DNA of 64,000 bases from Phytomonas francai (taxonomy: Eukaryota > Euglenozoa > Kinetoplastea > Trypanosomatida > Trypanosomatidae). The position numbers were made by a program, and so were the translations under genes. This document shows, one piece after another, positions 11,006-20,919 of the stretch. Each line of letters opens with the position of its first letter. Position 1 is the stretch's first letter. The stretch lies in the NCBI GenBank assembly GCA_001766655.1, contig MJCC01000001.1, forward strand, positions 1,950,115-2,014,114, written 5' to 3'. Below the pieces are notes generated by a model. That model was not told the origin of the DNA, searched no databases, and saw nothing but the letters and a program-made list of their open reading frames with translations.

Positions 11006-14000
11006 TTAGTTACACACGACCCCTAGCTGTGGCGTGTGTTGCAAAGAACTTTCTGGTGAAAAGATAGCTCTATTCATGCTAGGAGGTGCAGTTTTGCCAT
11101 CGTGGGCAGGCACACCTACACTTTCCTCCTCTGCCACATCTTTGAATGCCGACTCCAGGAGGCTACCGTGTATCCAGGGTTGATCTCTAATCGAAGCAAT
11201 ATCGAAGGCATAGCTCCATTCTTCTGGTTGCATCAAGGCTATGCCGTGTCGAGCTGCCTCAGCATACCCAGGACCTCTCAAGTTTTGTAGGTCTGGAAAG
11301 TAAGCCCTCAGATCTGCGCTTGTCAGCGTTCGGTGCGCCCCTTGCCATAGCTTTAGGGGATAAGGATAGTTTCTGCCTATATACACACCGTGCATAGCCT
11401 GCATACGAGGTGTAAGAATGTGTGGACGATGAATGTACACGGGTGGTATTTTTGAAAGCTGAGGAAGCCACTTTTTAATGTAAATTCCAGTCTGGTCATG
11501 ATGATGTGCTAAGTAATGGACGTTATGCACAGCCTCTCCAAAGTCATCGTGCATGAGTTCACTGAAGTACGCGCAGTTGCCGTAGCAGACAAATGGGTCA
11601 AAATCCAAAGAGCAACGTTCAAGCCATTCTGCCGCGAGACGCCAATCTTGTCCATACCCGCGTGTGAGAAGCCACACAAGAGCCTGACGCCCCTCGTGTG
11701 CGACAAACCCGGTTCCTAGCAGCTCTCGCATTGCTGCGTCCGTGAACGGGATCCCTGTAAGACCCATGCACCACTTCTGCACTATGGCACGGTCGTGCCT
11801 CCAGTCTGCGATGTCATCCGTCTCTTCAGGGTGCGGACCGTACGGGAAAAAGAGCCGATCGCCGTAGCGGATTCCCATCCAATGCCAGTAATCTCGCCGC
11901 GACAGCCGCAGCAACGCCTCGCGGTACTGCATCTGCACAAACCCATCTTGGAGATTGGCGTATGCGTGAGAGCGCAACATCTCATAAAATTTTCGTGGCG
12001 AAAGAGAACCCGTAGCGATGTACGGTGACACCCGTGAGAGCTTTTGAGAATACATTTTCGTGTTGGTGCGCTTCACGCGGGCATAACGCAGCATCGATGT
12101 CATGCCTCCCTGATCGAGCCAGTCCTGCACCCGCTCTATGGCGGCCTCCTCGCCAGCTCTGGGATGCGATGACTGCGTCGCAATAACCTCCTCAAAGCAA
12201 AACAGACGTGTATTGCCATAGCCCAGCTCGTCTAGTGTTGGAAGGCGACCCCGTAGTAAAGAAGGCGGATCCAGGCCTAGACGCTCCCGTTCCCCAGGCA
12301 GCAGACTTGCAATAACGGGGAGGTCCTTTAGGCGCGCAATATGCCAATCGTAGGGCCTTGTCGGCCGAATAGCAGCCGTTGTGACGTCGTCATGGTACCA
12401 GCGCTCCCCTTCCTTCATTGCAGCCACTGGCGTCTGGAGGTCGTCTAGGTGGATGAGCGTTGACTGCCACACGCTGTGCACTGCCACGCTCTCGTTTGAC
12501 GTCAGAGGCGCAGTTGCAGATCCTGCATTCATGTAGGGGTGCCTTTCAGTATGCTCCACCACCTCCAAAAGATCGTCTCCTTCTCCGCTATCAGCCATTT
12601 CTGTCACGCCACCAAGACCTAGGTCGAAGTTTTGGACAACTCTTCGGCTTACCCAACACCGCTTCTTAATGCGTTGTAAGATATAGTCGTGAACGTGGCG
12701 CTCATGTGGGGCGTATTGCGTTGTTAAGAACACATCCACAGCTCCAAGCTCTACGACCAGCCTCGGGACATGTTCCTCTGGTCGGCCGCAGCGAATCAAT
12801 AGAGGCACGTGCAAATCGCTGTCCTCGAGCTTACGGCGCAGTGCAGCAACCGTGTCAAGGAGAAACTGTGCCCTCTGTGGACTCTGGCGGAAAAAGCCAC
12901 CCACAAGACTGGGTTGCGCAAAGGTGCGATAGTCTAGTACACACAACGCCACCACGGGAAGCCCGCCTGCAGCGTGCGCGCGCATAGAAGCTAATGCAAG
13001 GTTATAGTTGTCGTGTACACGCAAATCATTCGCCGCGAACACTACTAATACACACATCCGTGTCTGTGCAGGGATGCGCCCCTCATCTAACCGTAGCTCT
13101 GCCAAGGGCTGCGGTGCAAGGTACAGCCTATCCTGCTGTGAAAGATAGCTCGAGCGGTCCACCATGCGAGCCGACGTAGGCACGACAGTGTTGCTGCTGA
13201 GTGTAGCAGAAGCTACTGCCAGACTTCCCGTGATGACCTGAGCCGTCCTATACTTTTCCTCCGCCTTAGACCCCGCCGTAGTCTCGTCAGCAATGTGTCC
13301 CGCCTTGTCAGGGATTATCAGCGGCACTTGCTCCCCTTTTAAGCCCCACTGAGAATTCACGCATTGCCAAGAGCATCCCATTTCGGTTAGATCACTTTCA
13401 CTTTGCACTTCAGAACTATCCCAGGCATCGGATTTTTCCTCAGTAGAACCCACGTTGGATCCACGTTGCAGACTCCAGTCCTGCGACGTAGACTCCTCTA
13501 TGTCATGAAACAGACCTTCAAGAAGTCTTGGCACCCTATGAGGGTCCGATGGAGCTTCGCAAACTTCATCGAGAAAAAGCAAATTAAGAGAAGAGGAGCG
13601 CTCTTGTATAGGACCATTAGATTGTGTCGAGACTTCTTGGTGTTTAAAATCCATAGAGCGTCCAGAGCCTGAATCAGCGTCTCTGCATGTGGAAGGTAAA
13701 CTTTCAGAAGAAATAGTGTCTTCGCTTTCGTTAGAGGGCCCATTATGAGCAAAGGTCGCACTCCAAAGCTGCCGGCTCGTGCTAGTAGTTTCTGAAACTG
13801 TTTGGTGGTCTGTATCTCGCAAATACCAAAATAAATCTTCATACTCATCCACATCATTATCTTCTCTGTTCTTTGAATTTCTGATTACTAGACCATGTTT
13901 CGCCCCCTCTTTTTCAAACACAGAAGTAATACTGGATAAATTTGGCTCTTTCTGAAGCGATGATTCATTACTAGGAGTATGGTCAGCATCTAAACATTGA

Positions 14001-14509
14001 GGAGAATCATAAAACAAAAGCTCAAACCATTCGTCTTCTCCTCCTTTTTCTTCCGAAAATTTTCCTTCTGGAAAAGTCCTTGCGCAACCCCTGTTTTCTG
14101 TAAAACTCTGCGTGTAATGGTCACAATCAAAAACAACCTCCTCCTCGCTTGTGCCTTGATCACCAACACCTTGTGAATCACCTTTGTATCGTGAAGAAAT
14201 CTGAATAGCCAAATTGGCTGGTGCAAGTTTGGATTCGTTTTTCCTTCGAATCTGTATCGACTTCGTCTGTCCAAAAGTAAAATATCTTACTCGGCTTAGA
14301 TAGGTACTCTTCCTACTTTTTTTGTTAGTATTCATCCCTTCAAAAGGGGCAGCAGGATCTGGGGCAACTATTAAGCACATTCCCCGCCTTGGAATGTTAG
14401 TTGTGGCAGTGGATCTCAGCGCTGCTGTTGAAACCATAGAAAGCGTTTGCATAGATACGCTTTTGTACGCATATGATCCATAATGATGAAAATGAATCAA
14501 CCGTAGCAT
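11006..14509 (-). CDS. Cryptochrome/photolyase family protein (CRY-DASH-like) with a long N-terminal extension
   Basis: 1167 residues. A photolyase Rossmann domain begins near residue 485 (Val-Val-Phe-Ala-Ala-Asn-Asp-Leu-Arg-Val-His-Asp-Asn). It is followed by the helical FAD-binding domain, with recognisable blocks such as Thr-Gly-Ser-Leu-Ser-Pro-Arg, Arg-Asp-Tyr-Trp, Thr-Gly-Ile-Pro-Phe-Thr-Asp-Ala-Ala-Met-Arg-Glu-Leu and a C-terminal Lys-Trp-Leu-Pro-Gln-Leu. Best overall resemblance is to CRY-DASH and class I photolyases. Known members are only about 450-600 residues. The first ~480 residues here are Ser/Glu-rich and apparently disordered, with an Arg-containing N-terminus compatible with organelle import. 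In the flavin-pocket motif, positions usually Asn (near FAD N5) and Trp (electron-transfer chain) both read Cys (codons 11585-11587 and 11573-11575). Repair activity is therefore uncertain. Confidence 0.85.
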   Translation of the reverse strand: MLRLIHFHHYGSYAYKSVSMQTLSMVSTAALRSTATTNIPRRGMCLIVAPDPAAPFEGMNTNKKSRKSTYLSRVRYFTFGQTKSIQIRRKNESKLAPANLAIQISSRYKGDSQGVGDQGTSEEEVVFDCDHYTQSFTENRGCARTFPEGKFSEEKGGEDEWFELLFYDSPQCLDADHTPSNESSLQKEPNLSSITSVFEKEGAKHGLVIRNSKNREDNDVDEYEDLFWYLRDTDHQTVSETTSTSRQLWSATFAHNGPSNESEDTISSESLPSTCRDADSGSGRSMDFKHQEVSTQSNGPIQERSSSLNLLFLDEVCEAPSDPHRVPRLLEGLFHDIEESTSQDWSLQRGSNVGSTEEKSDAWDSSEVQSESDLTEMGCSWQCVNSQWGLKGEQVPLIIPDKAGHIADETTAGSKAEEKYRTAQVITGSLAVASATLSSNTVVPTSARMVDRSSYLSQQDRLYLAPQPLAELRLDEGRIPAQTRMCVLVVFAANDLRVHDNYNLALASMRAHAAGGLPVVALCVLDYRTFAQPSLVGGFFRQSPQRAQFLLDTVAALRRKLEDSDLHVPLLIRCGRPEEHVPRLVVELGAVDVFLTTQYAPHERHVHDYILQRIKKRCWVSRRVVQNFDLGLGGVTEMADSGEGDDLLEVVEHTERHPYMNAGSATAPLTSNESVAVHSVWQSTLIHLDDLQTPVAAMKEGERWYHDDVTTAAIRPTRPYDWHIARLKDLPVIASLLPGERERLGLDPPSLLRGRLPTLDELGYGNTRLFCFEEVIATQSSHPRAGEEAAIERVQDWLDQGGMTSMLRYARVKRTNTKMYSQKLSRVSPYIATGSLSPRKFYEMLRSHAYANLQDGFVQMQYREALLRLSRRDYWHWMGIRYGDRLFFPYGPHPEETDDIADWRHDRAIVQKWCMGLTGIPFTDAAMRELLGTGFVAHEGRQALVWLLTRGYGQDWRLAAEWLERCSLDFDPFVCYGNCAYFSELMHDDFGEAVHNVHYLAHHHDQTGIYIKKWLPQLSKIPPVYIHRPHILTPRMQAMHGVYIGRNYPYPLKLWQGAHRTLTSADLRAYFPDLQNLRGPGYAEAARHGIALMQPEEWSYAFDIASIRDQPWIHGSLLESAFKDVAEEESVGVPAHDGKTAPPSMNRAIFSPESSLQHTPQLGVVCN

Positions 14510-15120
14510 GAATCCTAATAATGCAAAGTAGAAATGCGCGTAATTGAATTGATACTCAAGGTGAACGTTTGAAAGCTACTATTCAGTATATATGTTAAGA
14601 GTTTGATTAGTGTTTCACGTTTTTGTTAGACACGTTTAAAGAACGCCCCTGTACTTATATCCCTGAGAGGGTCACACTTACCAGCAACTCTATGGAAGAT
14701 GAAAACAAGGAAATTCACTGGAAAGAAAGGATAAGCTAGATTCAATGTAATTCCCTCAACAGTGCTTCAAACAAATACATAGGATTGTAGATATACATAC
14801 ACACCATGTATATATATATATATATATATAATCTGAATTTTCAGACTATAAATGATTCAACAACTGAAATTAAACATGCGAAGTTAACAGCAGCAATAGC
14901 TGTAGTGGGCAAACATAAAATGGGCCATACAGGATTTAATAAGAAGTCAGCCTTTATAAAAAAGATGTTATCGAGAAAACGCATTTAGAGGCACTACTTA
15001 AGTGATATCCAAAGATAACACTCATTATCATCATTCTGGATGAAAGACGATTACAATTTTTTGCTTAGATAATTCGTATAAGACATCATGCCTCACTGAA
15101 TTACTCAGTTGATTATACTC
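14510..15120. other. Intergenic region
   Basis: AT-rich spacer with a TA run at about 14809-14830. The plus-strand frame at 14806-14988 reads through that run and is not a gene. Confidence 0.5.
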
Positions 15121-15783
15121 TCACTGATACTTAAGCACACGAAGCGCTACCAAAAGCCTAAGAGGAATGGAGTTAATGCGATGCCCCGTAACTGAATTAG
15201 CCCCGTCACCTCCAACCTTACTGCGTGTACTATCATTTTTTTCTTCGCGATCTGTTGTTGTTGTTGTTGTTGTTGGAAGCGTGACAGTTAGAGGCACCTC
15301 ACGTATACACGCACTCATTCCTCGGAGGAGTTGCTCCGCTGCCTTGCCGTTTACACCTCGGTTGTACGAGATAATCTTCATGACTCCACTGATACACGAA
15401 AACGGTGTCGAGCTACTCGAGCATTCTTGGTGATATAGCCCCTTTTGCCCGTTACGAGTGTCTTCGCCCGCCTGCGTGTCTAGGTGAGTAGCCGTGCTAG
15501 CCTCCTCCCAGAGCGCTTGACATAGTACTAGCATACCTGGATCGGTGTAGCGCAGGCCGCCAAGAGAAGCGAGTTGACTCCGGATACTACAAAGAATGCC
15601 ATTCCCAAGCTGATGTGGCAGCGAGGATTTTACGTCCTTGAGGCTAGAAGTGTGTCTAAGGAAGCTTAGAAATTCTTCCGGTAAGTAATGTTGATGTTGT
15701 CGTGTTTTATCAATATAAATGCGCAGAGCGGCATGCAACACGATAAATCGCTCTCGCTCGCGTTTTGCATGTCTTCTTGTCAT
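15121..15783 (-). CDS. Hypothetical protein with a threonine run
   Basis: A 220-residue protein, not recognised. The N-terminus is strongly basic (Arg/Lys within the first 12 residues) and leads into an amphipathic helix, so mitochondrial import is possible. The middle contains His/Gln-rich and Cys-containing loops. Near residue 170 an ACA/ACC-type trinucleotide repeat (plus-strand GTT repeat around 15255-15275) encodes seven consecutive Thr, followed by charged residues. The C-terminus is hydrophobic and basic. Codon composition and the ATG context are consistent with a gene, but without a family match the call rests on length, strand and composition. Confidence 0.6.
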   Translation of the reverse strand: MTRRHAKRERERFIVLHAALRIYIDKTRQHQHYLPEEFLSFLRHTSSLKDVKSSLPHQLGNGILCSIRSQLASLGGLRYTDPGMLVLCQALWEEASTATHLDTQAGEDTRNGQKGLYHQECSSSSTPFSCISGVMKIISYNRGVNGKAAEQLLRGMSACIREVPLTVTLPTTTTTTTDREEKNDSTRSKVGGDGANSVTGHRINSIPLRLLVALRVLKYQ

Positions 15784-16377
15784 AAGTCAAAGATACTTCT
15801 TTCTAGTTACTTTGAGACAGCTATACTGTACCCCCAGAGTGGCACCCTTTGACTAGAAAACAGTAGAAGTGAAAGAGATAAGAAATTCTTTTAAGAGAGC
15901 ACGAATGCACACACAGTGTAGAGAAAAAGGAAAAGGGATCAATGATGAAGAGGGTAGAAAGGTGCATTCTTCACTTTCCGCGGGCTTCGCTCGCAATCCT
16001 AGGCAAGTCTTACAATAAAAGTCTTTTATTAAGGTAATATTTTGTCAGAAAATCTTGCAACTATACAGAAACAAACACAATAATAATAAGACTAACAAGA
16101 TGTAGTGGTGATATTTTGAAGTGGTTGACACAAAAACAAATTCACTAAGTTCAAAACTTAAGAAGACTCATGAAAATCATAAAAATAAAAATAAAAATCG
16201 GAAACGAATTAATATGATATCATAAAATGATTTTCAAGTGCAGCATATAGCTTCCTCGGCGTTTTTTCTCTCTCTTACTAACATATTATTTCACATAAAT
16301 TTGTAAACATTCTTTAAACGAACCTCTGAAGCTAAGCCTTCCCTCGCAAGAAATGCTTATGCAGTTCAAAATCAAGT
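15784..16377. other. Intergenic region
   Basis: AT-rich spacer of about 600 bp. A short GC-rich hairpin-like patch occurs near 15980-15995. No coding frame is convincing. Confidence 0.45.
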
Positions 16378-19300
16378 TTAAGGTTCCATCCTCTCACGTT
16401 TCTTTAGCATCTGATCCCACCACAACGTCAGTTCTCTCTCGTGCTGTTGCATGTACTGTATTACGCAACGTGCTGATATATTCTCAAGAGTGCTTTCTTG
16501 ACCGATCTCAAGGGCTGTAGCCAGCCGCTCGAAAATATTTTCCTTCTCCACGTTCATAAGCGGCTGGAAAAGGAAATTCAAACCCTGGAAGAAAAAGTAC
16601 ATTAAGACACGCACTGACTCGTAGCTAATGTCGATGGCAACTGCCTGATGCTCAAATGCAGCACGCAGTGCCGCGTCCAGCCAGTCCTCAATTGGTGGGT
16701 GCTGAATACTACTGGATGCCGGACTGCAGATGAGAGTTGTGTTGGAGTTAGATGTGATCTGCGAGGAAGATTCAATAGCATTTTTTTGCAATCCAAGTGG
16801 TCCATTGACGCCGAAGCGCGAACCGTCATTACTACCCATAAATCGTGAATAGGTCCTGCTGGGGCTATTCCCATTATTTCCCGAAGCGGAGCTGTTTCCA
16901 CGAAGAGAACGATCCTTAACTTCACCTTCCAAGGCAGTCCCACTCAAAAACTCACTTGACAATAGTGGGTTTAGCGGAACATTGATAAGGTGCAGTTGCT
17001 TTGGGGACAGATTAAAGTAATTTGATGTCAAGGCGTCGGAACTAGCATTTTTCTCAGTTGGATTTTTACAGGGCAAATCTGTACTGGCGGGTAATCTAGG
17101 ATGAAAAATCGTGCCGCTGGGCAGCTCGGTCTCATGCACGGAAGTCTTGTGGTCACCGTCCTTACTATGCACAGTACAAGGCATCAGGTCTTTGCATGCA
17201 TGTATTTTTGAAGTTTGGAGCGAACTTGAGCATCCCTTTTTCACATCAGGTACCTCATGACGAAAGATCTCTGAAGCTTTTTGCTTATCACCAGAAGATT
17301 GCTTGGTCACGGAGGCGGACAGATCACCAACGATGTGCAAAGGAGTTATATTTTTCAATTGTCTAGATAGCTGTGCTTGAAGCCTGCACTTCTGTTGTCC
17401 TGTGCCAGCTAGTCCATCTATCTTGACTATCTTTTCGTTGGTAGCATTTTTAATCGATCCCGAAGGAATAGCTTTGCCTGCTCCTACCGGTGAATGAGAG
17501 TGGATGTTGAATTGATTGGCAGCATCCCGTTGCGTTTCATTAGAGGAACATTTAGCTGCCTTCAGGTCGGTGTTTGTAGAGGAAACGCCAACTCCGTGTT
17601 TGTAGGTAACTAAGTTGCATTGCATGCCTGGAGGGCCCAATGGAGTGCGAGTGTTAGTATCAGGATCATTGACCCCTACCGCTCCGTTCGCTCCTATGCT
17701 TGATATATTACCGGATGAACTTAAAGAAATTGAACGCATAGATTCATTGCCTAATAAAATAATTGGGTCTTCGAAGTCTGTTCCAGTGTTGTCATATATT
17801 TCATGCGGCCCGAAAACAGGAATTAATCCTGAAGACATATCCAATTGGTTTCCACCAGCTTCAACACCTAAGCTTAGAAGACGGTATTGCGGTGGCCGTC
17901 CCATATAGCGTGACTGCCACACTGCCCTCACGAGAGACTTATTCATTCTGGTGCTATTATGATCCTCTATAATATAGAGATTCTGACGATTTCTAACGCC
18001 TCGGATGTAAACTGAATTAAAAAGCTGAACCCGTGAATGCAGTCCGGGATTTGTCTCTTTGAGAGCCTCCTTCGCTGACTCGCTGAGGGTTATCACATTG
18101 GGGACTGCAAACATCCACATACGTCCGCCATAAACAACATCTGGGCCATCGTACAGGTAGCCACTGCTAGCGTAAGGGTTAGGTCTGACCGAGGCATCCA
18201 CACACCAGTGCACGGCGTAGGCCAGCAGCAGCTGGCCCTCCTCCCCAAACAAACCTTGCATCGACTTGTCAATGGGCCGGCACCGCAGCTCACTCATTAT
18301 AGCGAAGGCCATGCGAACGGCATCATCGGCACTCTTTAAAATGTACGAGTTTACGTAAGGTTGCAGCTGCGGGATAGAACAGCCTTTCGACTGCTCCTTC
18401 GCCTTGCATGCAACACCAGTAAGCTTCTCGGTGATCTGAACCATCTCATCCGAGGCTATGTTCCATAGGGAATCCCCGTAGCAAAAGCCTAATGTGAGAA
18501 TTGCAAAGGGTGCTGCCTTAGGCGCGTGCTTAGTTTCGCTATACTCCCGTGTACAATGTATTATTATTAAAATAGCAAGAATTAGCAACGCAATAGCAGA
18601 AAATAAAGTTATACACAAAGATGTGGCTATAATTTTGCCGTTAAAGTAATCTATTCTTGATCGGTATCTCACGGCTAGAAAACAAGTAAGATAATCTGGC
18701 AAAATAGCTGTCACGACGCTCTTAGAAATCATTCTTCTTATCTCTTTCTGTGTATGGGTATCTATTAAATTTGTTGCAATCGGTGCAATATCAAGACCAT
18801 CAGGTAGCAATGTATAAGTGATGTAGTCCATATCATTATCGTCCATATCTTTGTAAAAGCCATATTGCGTCAAAATGTTATCAACACTAAGGGTGAAGTA
18901 CAGAAATCCCCAGAAGTTTTTTAATGGTTCTACTGCACTTGAGGTAGATAGATTGTAGATGGGCACACGAAGGTGGATAACATATTGACCTGGGTAAGTG
19001 CTTTGCGGAATAGTTGAGATACGCGGCCCTATCAACGCACCCTCTCCTTTTTGGATAGTTTCTATTGGGGAGATCCATTTATACACGTTTTTACCATGAT
19101 CATAGTTAAGCAAATCATAACCCATTATACCAGGTACATTCGGCGCCGTCTGGCAAACTACTCCGCCTGGAGCTGAAATCATTTCGGGAGAAGTCAACAT
19201 TGTCGAGTTGATCCGCTTCGCGACATTTTCAAAACGTGAGAAGGATTGGCCGGCTAAACGTTCCTCTATCGAGCCATTGTAGGGGGGGAGGGACTTCATT

Positions 19301-19593
19301 TGCCCTATGATAAACCCCCTCATAGCTTCCGCAGAAGAAATGACTTCGATGACGGCATTTCGCCAGATCAACTCCCACTTTTCGCTCATTTTACTCTCGA
19401 TCGTATTGTATTTGTGGTTTTCTTGTGTATTGAAGTGCTGCAGAGAAAACAAGACGATTGTACCTGCAAAAATGAGGATGACCCAAAAGACAAATAAGAC
19501 AATAATAAAAAGACAAATTCGTCTTTGTTTGTTTTTTGTACGTGTTTTGGCACTCACCTTGGATCCTGATAAATGTGGAGAATCCTTTAGCAT
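16378..19593 (-). CDS. CHASE-domain transmembrane receptor with degenerate class III nucleotide-cyclase domain (copy 1)
   Basis: 1071 residues. A short basic cytoplasmic N-terminus, TM1 (about 26-50), a ~270-residue extracellular CHASE-like domain (conserved Phe-Trp-Gly-Phe near 227-230), TM2 (321-347) and a cyclase homology domain (~356-515). Then comes a long Ser/Asn/Gly-rich linker and a conserved C-terminal module (~960-1071) shared with the paralogue at 20920-23436. In the cyclase domain the first metal-binding Asp position (normally Phe-Thr-Asp-Ile) reads Gly-Phe-Cys. The Asn/Arg transition-state positions after the Tyr-Gly motif are also lost, so catalysis is unlikely. CHASE domains sense small extracellular ligands in bacterial, plant and Dictyostelium receptors. 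The likely role is a surface receptor or a regulatory partner of active cyclases; that is inference. Confidence 0.8.
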   Translation of the reverse strand: MLKDSPHLSGSKVSAKTRTKNKQRRICLFIIVLFVFWVILIFAGTIVLFSLQHFNTQENHKYNTIESKMSEKWELIWRNAVIEVISSAEAMRGFIIGQMKSLPPYNGSIEERLAGQSFSRFENVAKRINSTMLTSPEMISAPGGVVCQTAPNVPGIMGYDLLNYDHGKNVYKWISPIETIQKGEGALIGPRISTIPQSTYPGQYVIHLRVPIYNLSTSSAVEPLKNFWGFLYFTLSVDNILTQYGFYKDMDDNDMDYITYTLLPDGLDIAPIATNLIDTHTQKEIRRMISKSVVTAILPDYLTCFLAVRYRSRIDYFNGKIIATSLCITLFSAIALLILAILIIIHCTREYSETKHAPKAAPFAILTLGFCYGDSLWNIASDEMVQITEKLTGVACKAKEQSKGCSIPQLQPYVNSYILKSADDAVRMAFAIMSELRCRPIDKSMQGLFGEEGQLLLAYAVHWCVDASVRPNPYASSGYLYDGPDVVYGGRMWMFAVPNVITLSESAKEALKETNPGLHSRVQLFNSVYIRGVRNRQNLYIIEDHNSTRMNKSLVRAVWQSRYMGRPPQYRLLSLGVEAGGNQLDMSSGLIPVFGPHEIYDNTGTDFEDPIILLGNESMRSISLSSSGNISSIGANGAVGVNDPDTNTRTPLGPPGMQCNLVTYKHGVGVSSTNTDLKAAKCSSNETQRDAANQFNIHSHSPVGAGKAIPSGSIKNATNEKIVKIDGLAGTGQQKCRLQAQLSRQLKNITPLHIVGDLSASVTKQSSGDKQKASEIFRHEVPDVKKGCSSSLQTSKIHACKDLMPCTVHSKDGDHKTSVHETELPSGTIFHPRLPASTDLPCKNPTEKNASSDALTSNYFNLSPKQLHLINVPLNPLLSSEFLSGTALEGEVKDRSLRGNSSASGNNGNSPSRTYSRFMGSNDGSRFGVNGPLGLQKNAIESSSQITSNSNTTLICSPASSSIQHPPIEDWLDAALRAAFEHQAVAIDISYESVRVLMYFFFQGLNFLFQPLMNVEKENIFERLATALEIGQESTLENISARCVIQYMQQHERELTLWWDQMLKKRERMEP
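18062..18328 (-). repeat. Gene-conversion tract, copy 1
   Basis: This 267-bp segment matches 21923-22189 at 266 positions by direct comparison; the only difference is A at 18163 against G at 22024, which is synonymous. Identity stops abruptly on both sides. It encodes about 89 residues in the C-terminal half of the cyclase homology domain. Confidence 0.95.
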
Positions 19594-20919
19594 TTCCTTG
19601 TATGAATAAGATAAAAATCTAAATAAATGGAGATATGCGTCTACCTATTCTTATTTTTAACCCTGGATAAGCGCCTCCTTTTCCAAGAGATTTATTTGAC
19701 TAGAAATAATAATATACAAATTGCGTCTGCTAAGTAGGAAAATAATTGACTCTTGTCTTAATAATTAAGTAATAAACAAAAGTCGAAAATGTTGGATGTT
19801 ATAAGAATATACATGTATAAAAGCTGCCGTCCTGTGTATATAGATTAAAAAAATGTTTACTAAGAAACAGAGGGGGACAGAAAGAAAAGACTATGATAAT
19901 GGCATTCAATAGACACTACAAGGAGATCATTGGTGTTTGTTTAATATACTTATAGAATGGCACACTCATTGTTTTGCCAATAACAATAAAAAATAAAATA
20001 ATATTTCTGAATCAACTTCGTGAACTTCTATTGCTATTCACCCTCATTTATTTTGAAAGCAGGAAGCTTACAAAGTAAAGCAACTATTCGGAAAATAGTA
20101 GGCCTCCCAGAAAGTTAAGATTCGGAGCAAATAAAGGGAGTGTATACGTAAAGAATACCCCCCAAGCAATATTAAACATTTAAAAATGACAAGAACAAAT
20201 TGCATGTATCATTTAATATACTAACACACAATTACACTCGACAATTAGTGTCGCATGTATTAGGTGCACAACGCTCATATTCGTAAACTAAAAAGAGGTC
20301 AGTAGCTACATCAAAAAAATATATAATAATAATACAAAGGATTTCAACATGAATACAATGAAAAAAGAACGTATGTGATGCTGCTTAATCCTTTTCAAAA
20401 GTGATATCTTTAAGTAGCCTAACCAACTTATGAACAAACTTCTGTCACATTGAAAAAAAAAAGAAACAAGGGAAAGACATAGATATCTATTTTTCTACAA
20501 AAGAAAAAGCCACGTAGAAACTCTTAACCCGTGTAGTGTGTTGCCGCTTGATATGGAATCAGCGATTCATGGACAGAATATATATACAAACAATATTAGT
20601 TTATGGGCATGGAAAAGTAAAATATCACAAATGCCCCAAACTAACATCCATCTTTCCCTTTTCCATTGTGCTTCTAACTCCTTTACTAAAAAGGCAATAT
20701 CAGGGGTGAAAGTTACTATGATGCATTTCCCAGAATTAGAAGGAACCCTTGGCAATATATATAGTCTTACGCTTAAAACGATTGATAACTATATCATAAA
20801 TATTCGTGCACGTTTTTATACCTATAGGCTTATAGGAAAGTCAGGACTCTAGGGGAAATATCTTTTTAAAAAAATTTCAGTCTGGATGATTCGACAGCGC
20901 CGGCTGTTTGTCCTTTTCC
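19594..20919. other. Intergenic region between the CHASE paralogues
   Basis: 1.3 kb of AT-rich sequence separating two tandem paralogues. No remnant of a third copy was recognised by eye. The plus-strand frame at 20538-20852 opposes the transcription direction and lacks protein-like composition. Confidence 0.5.

Noticed and set aside
20538..20852. 104-codon plus-strand frame in the gap between CHASE paralogues
   Set aside because: Opposes the direction of all other genes, is AT-driven and shows no domain.
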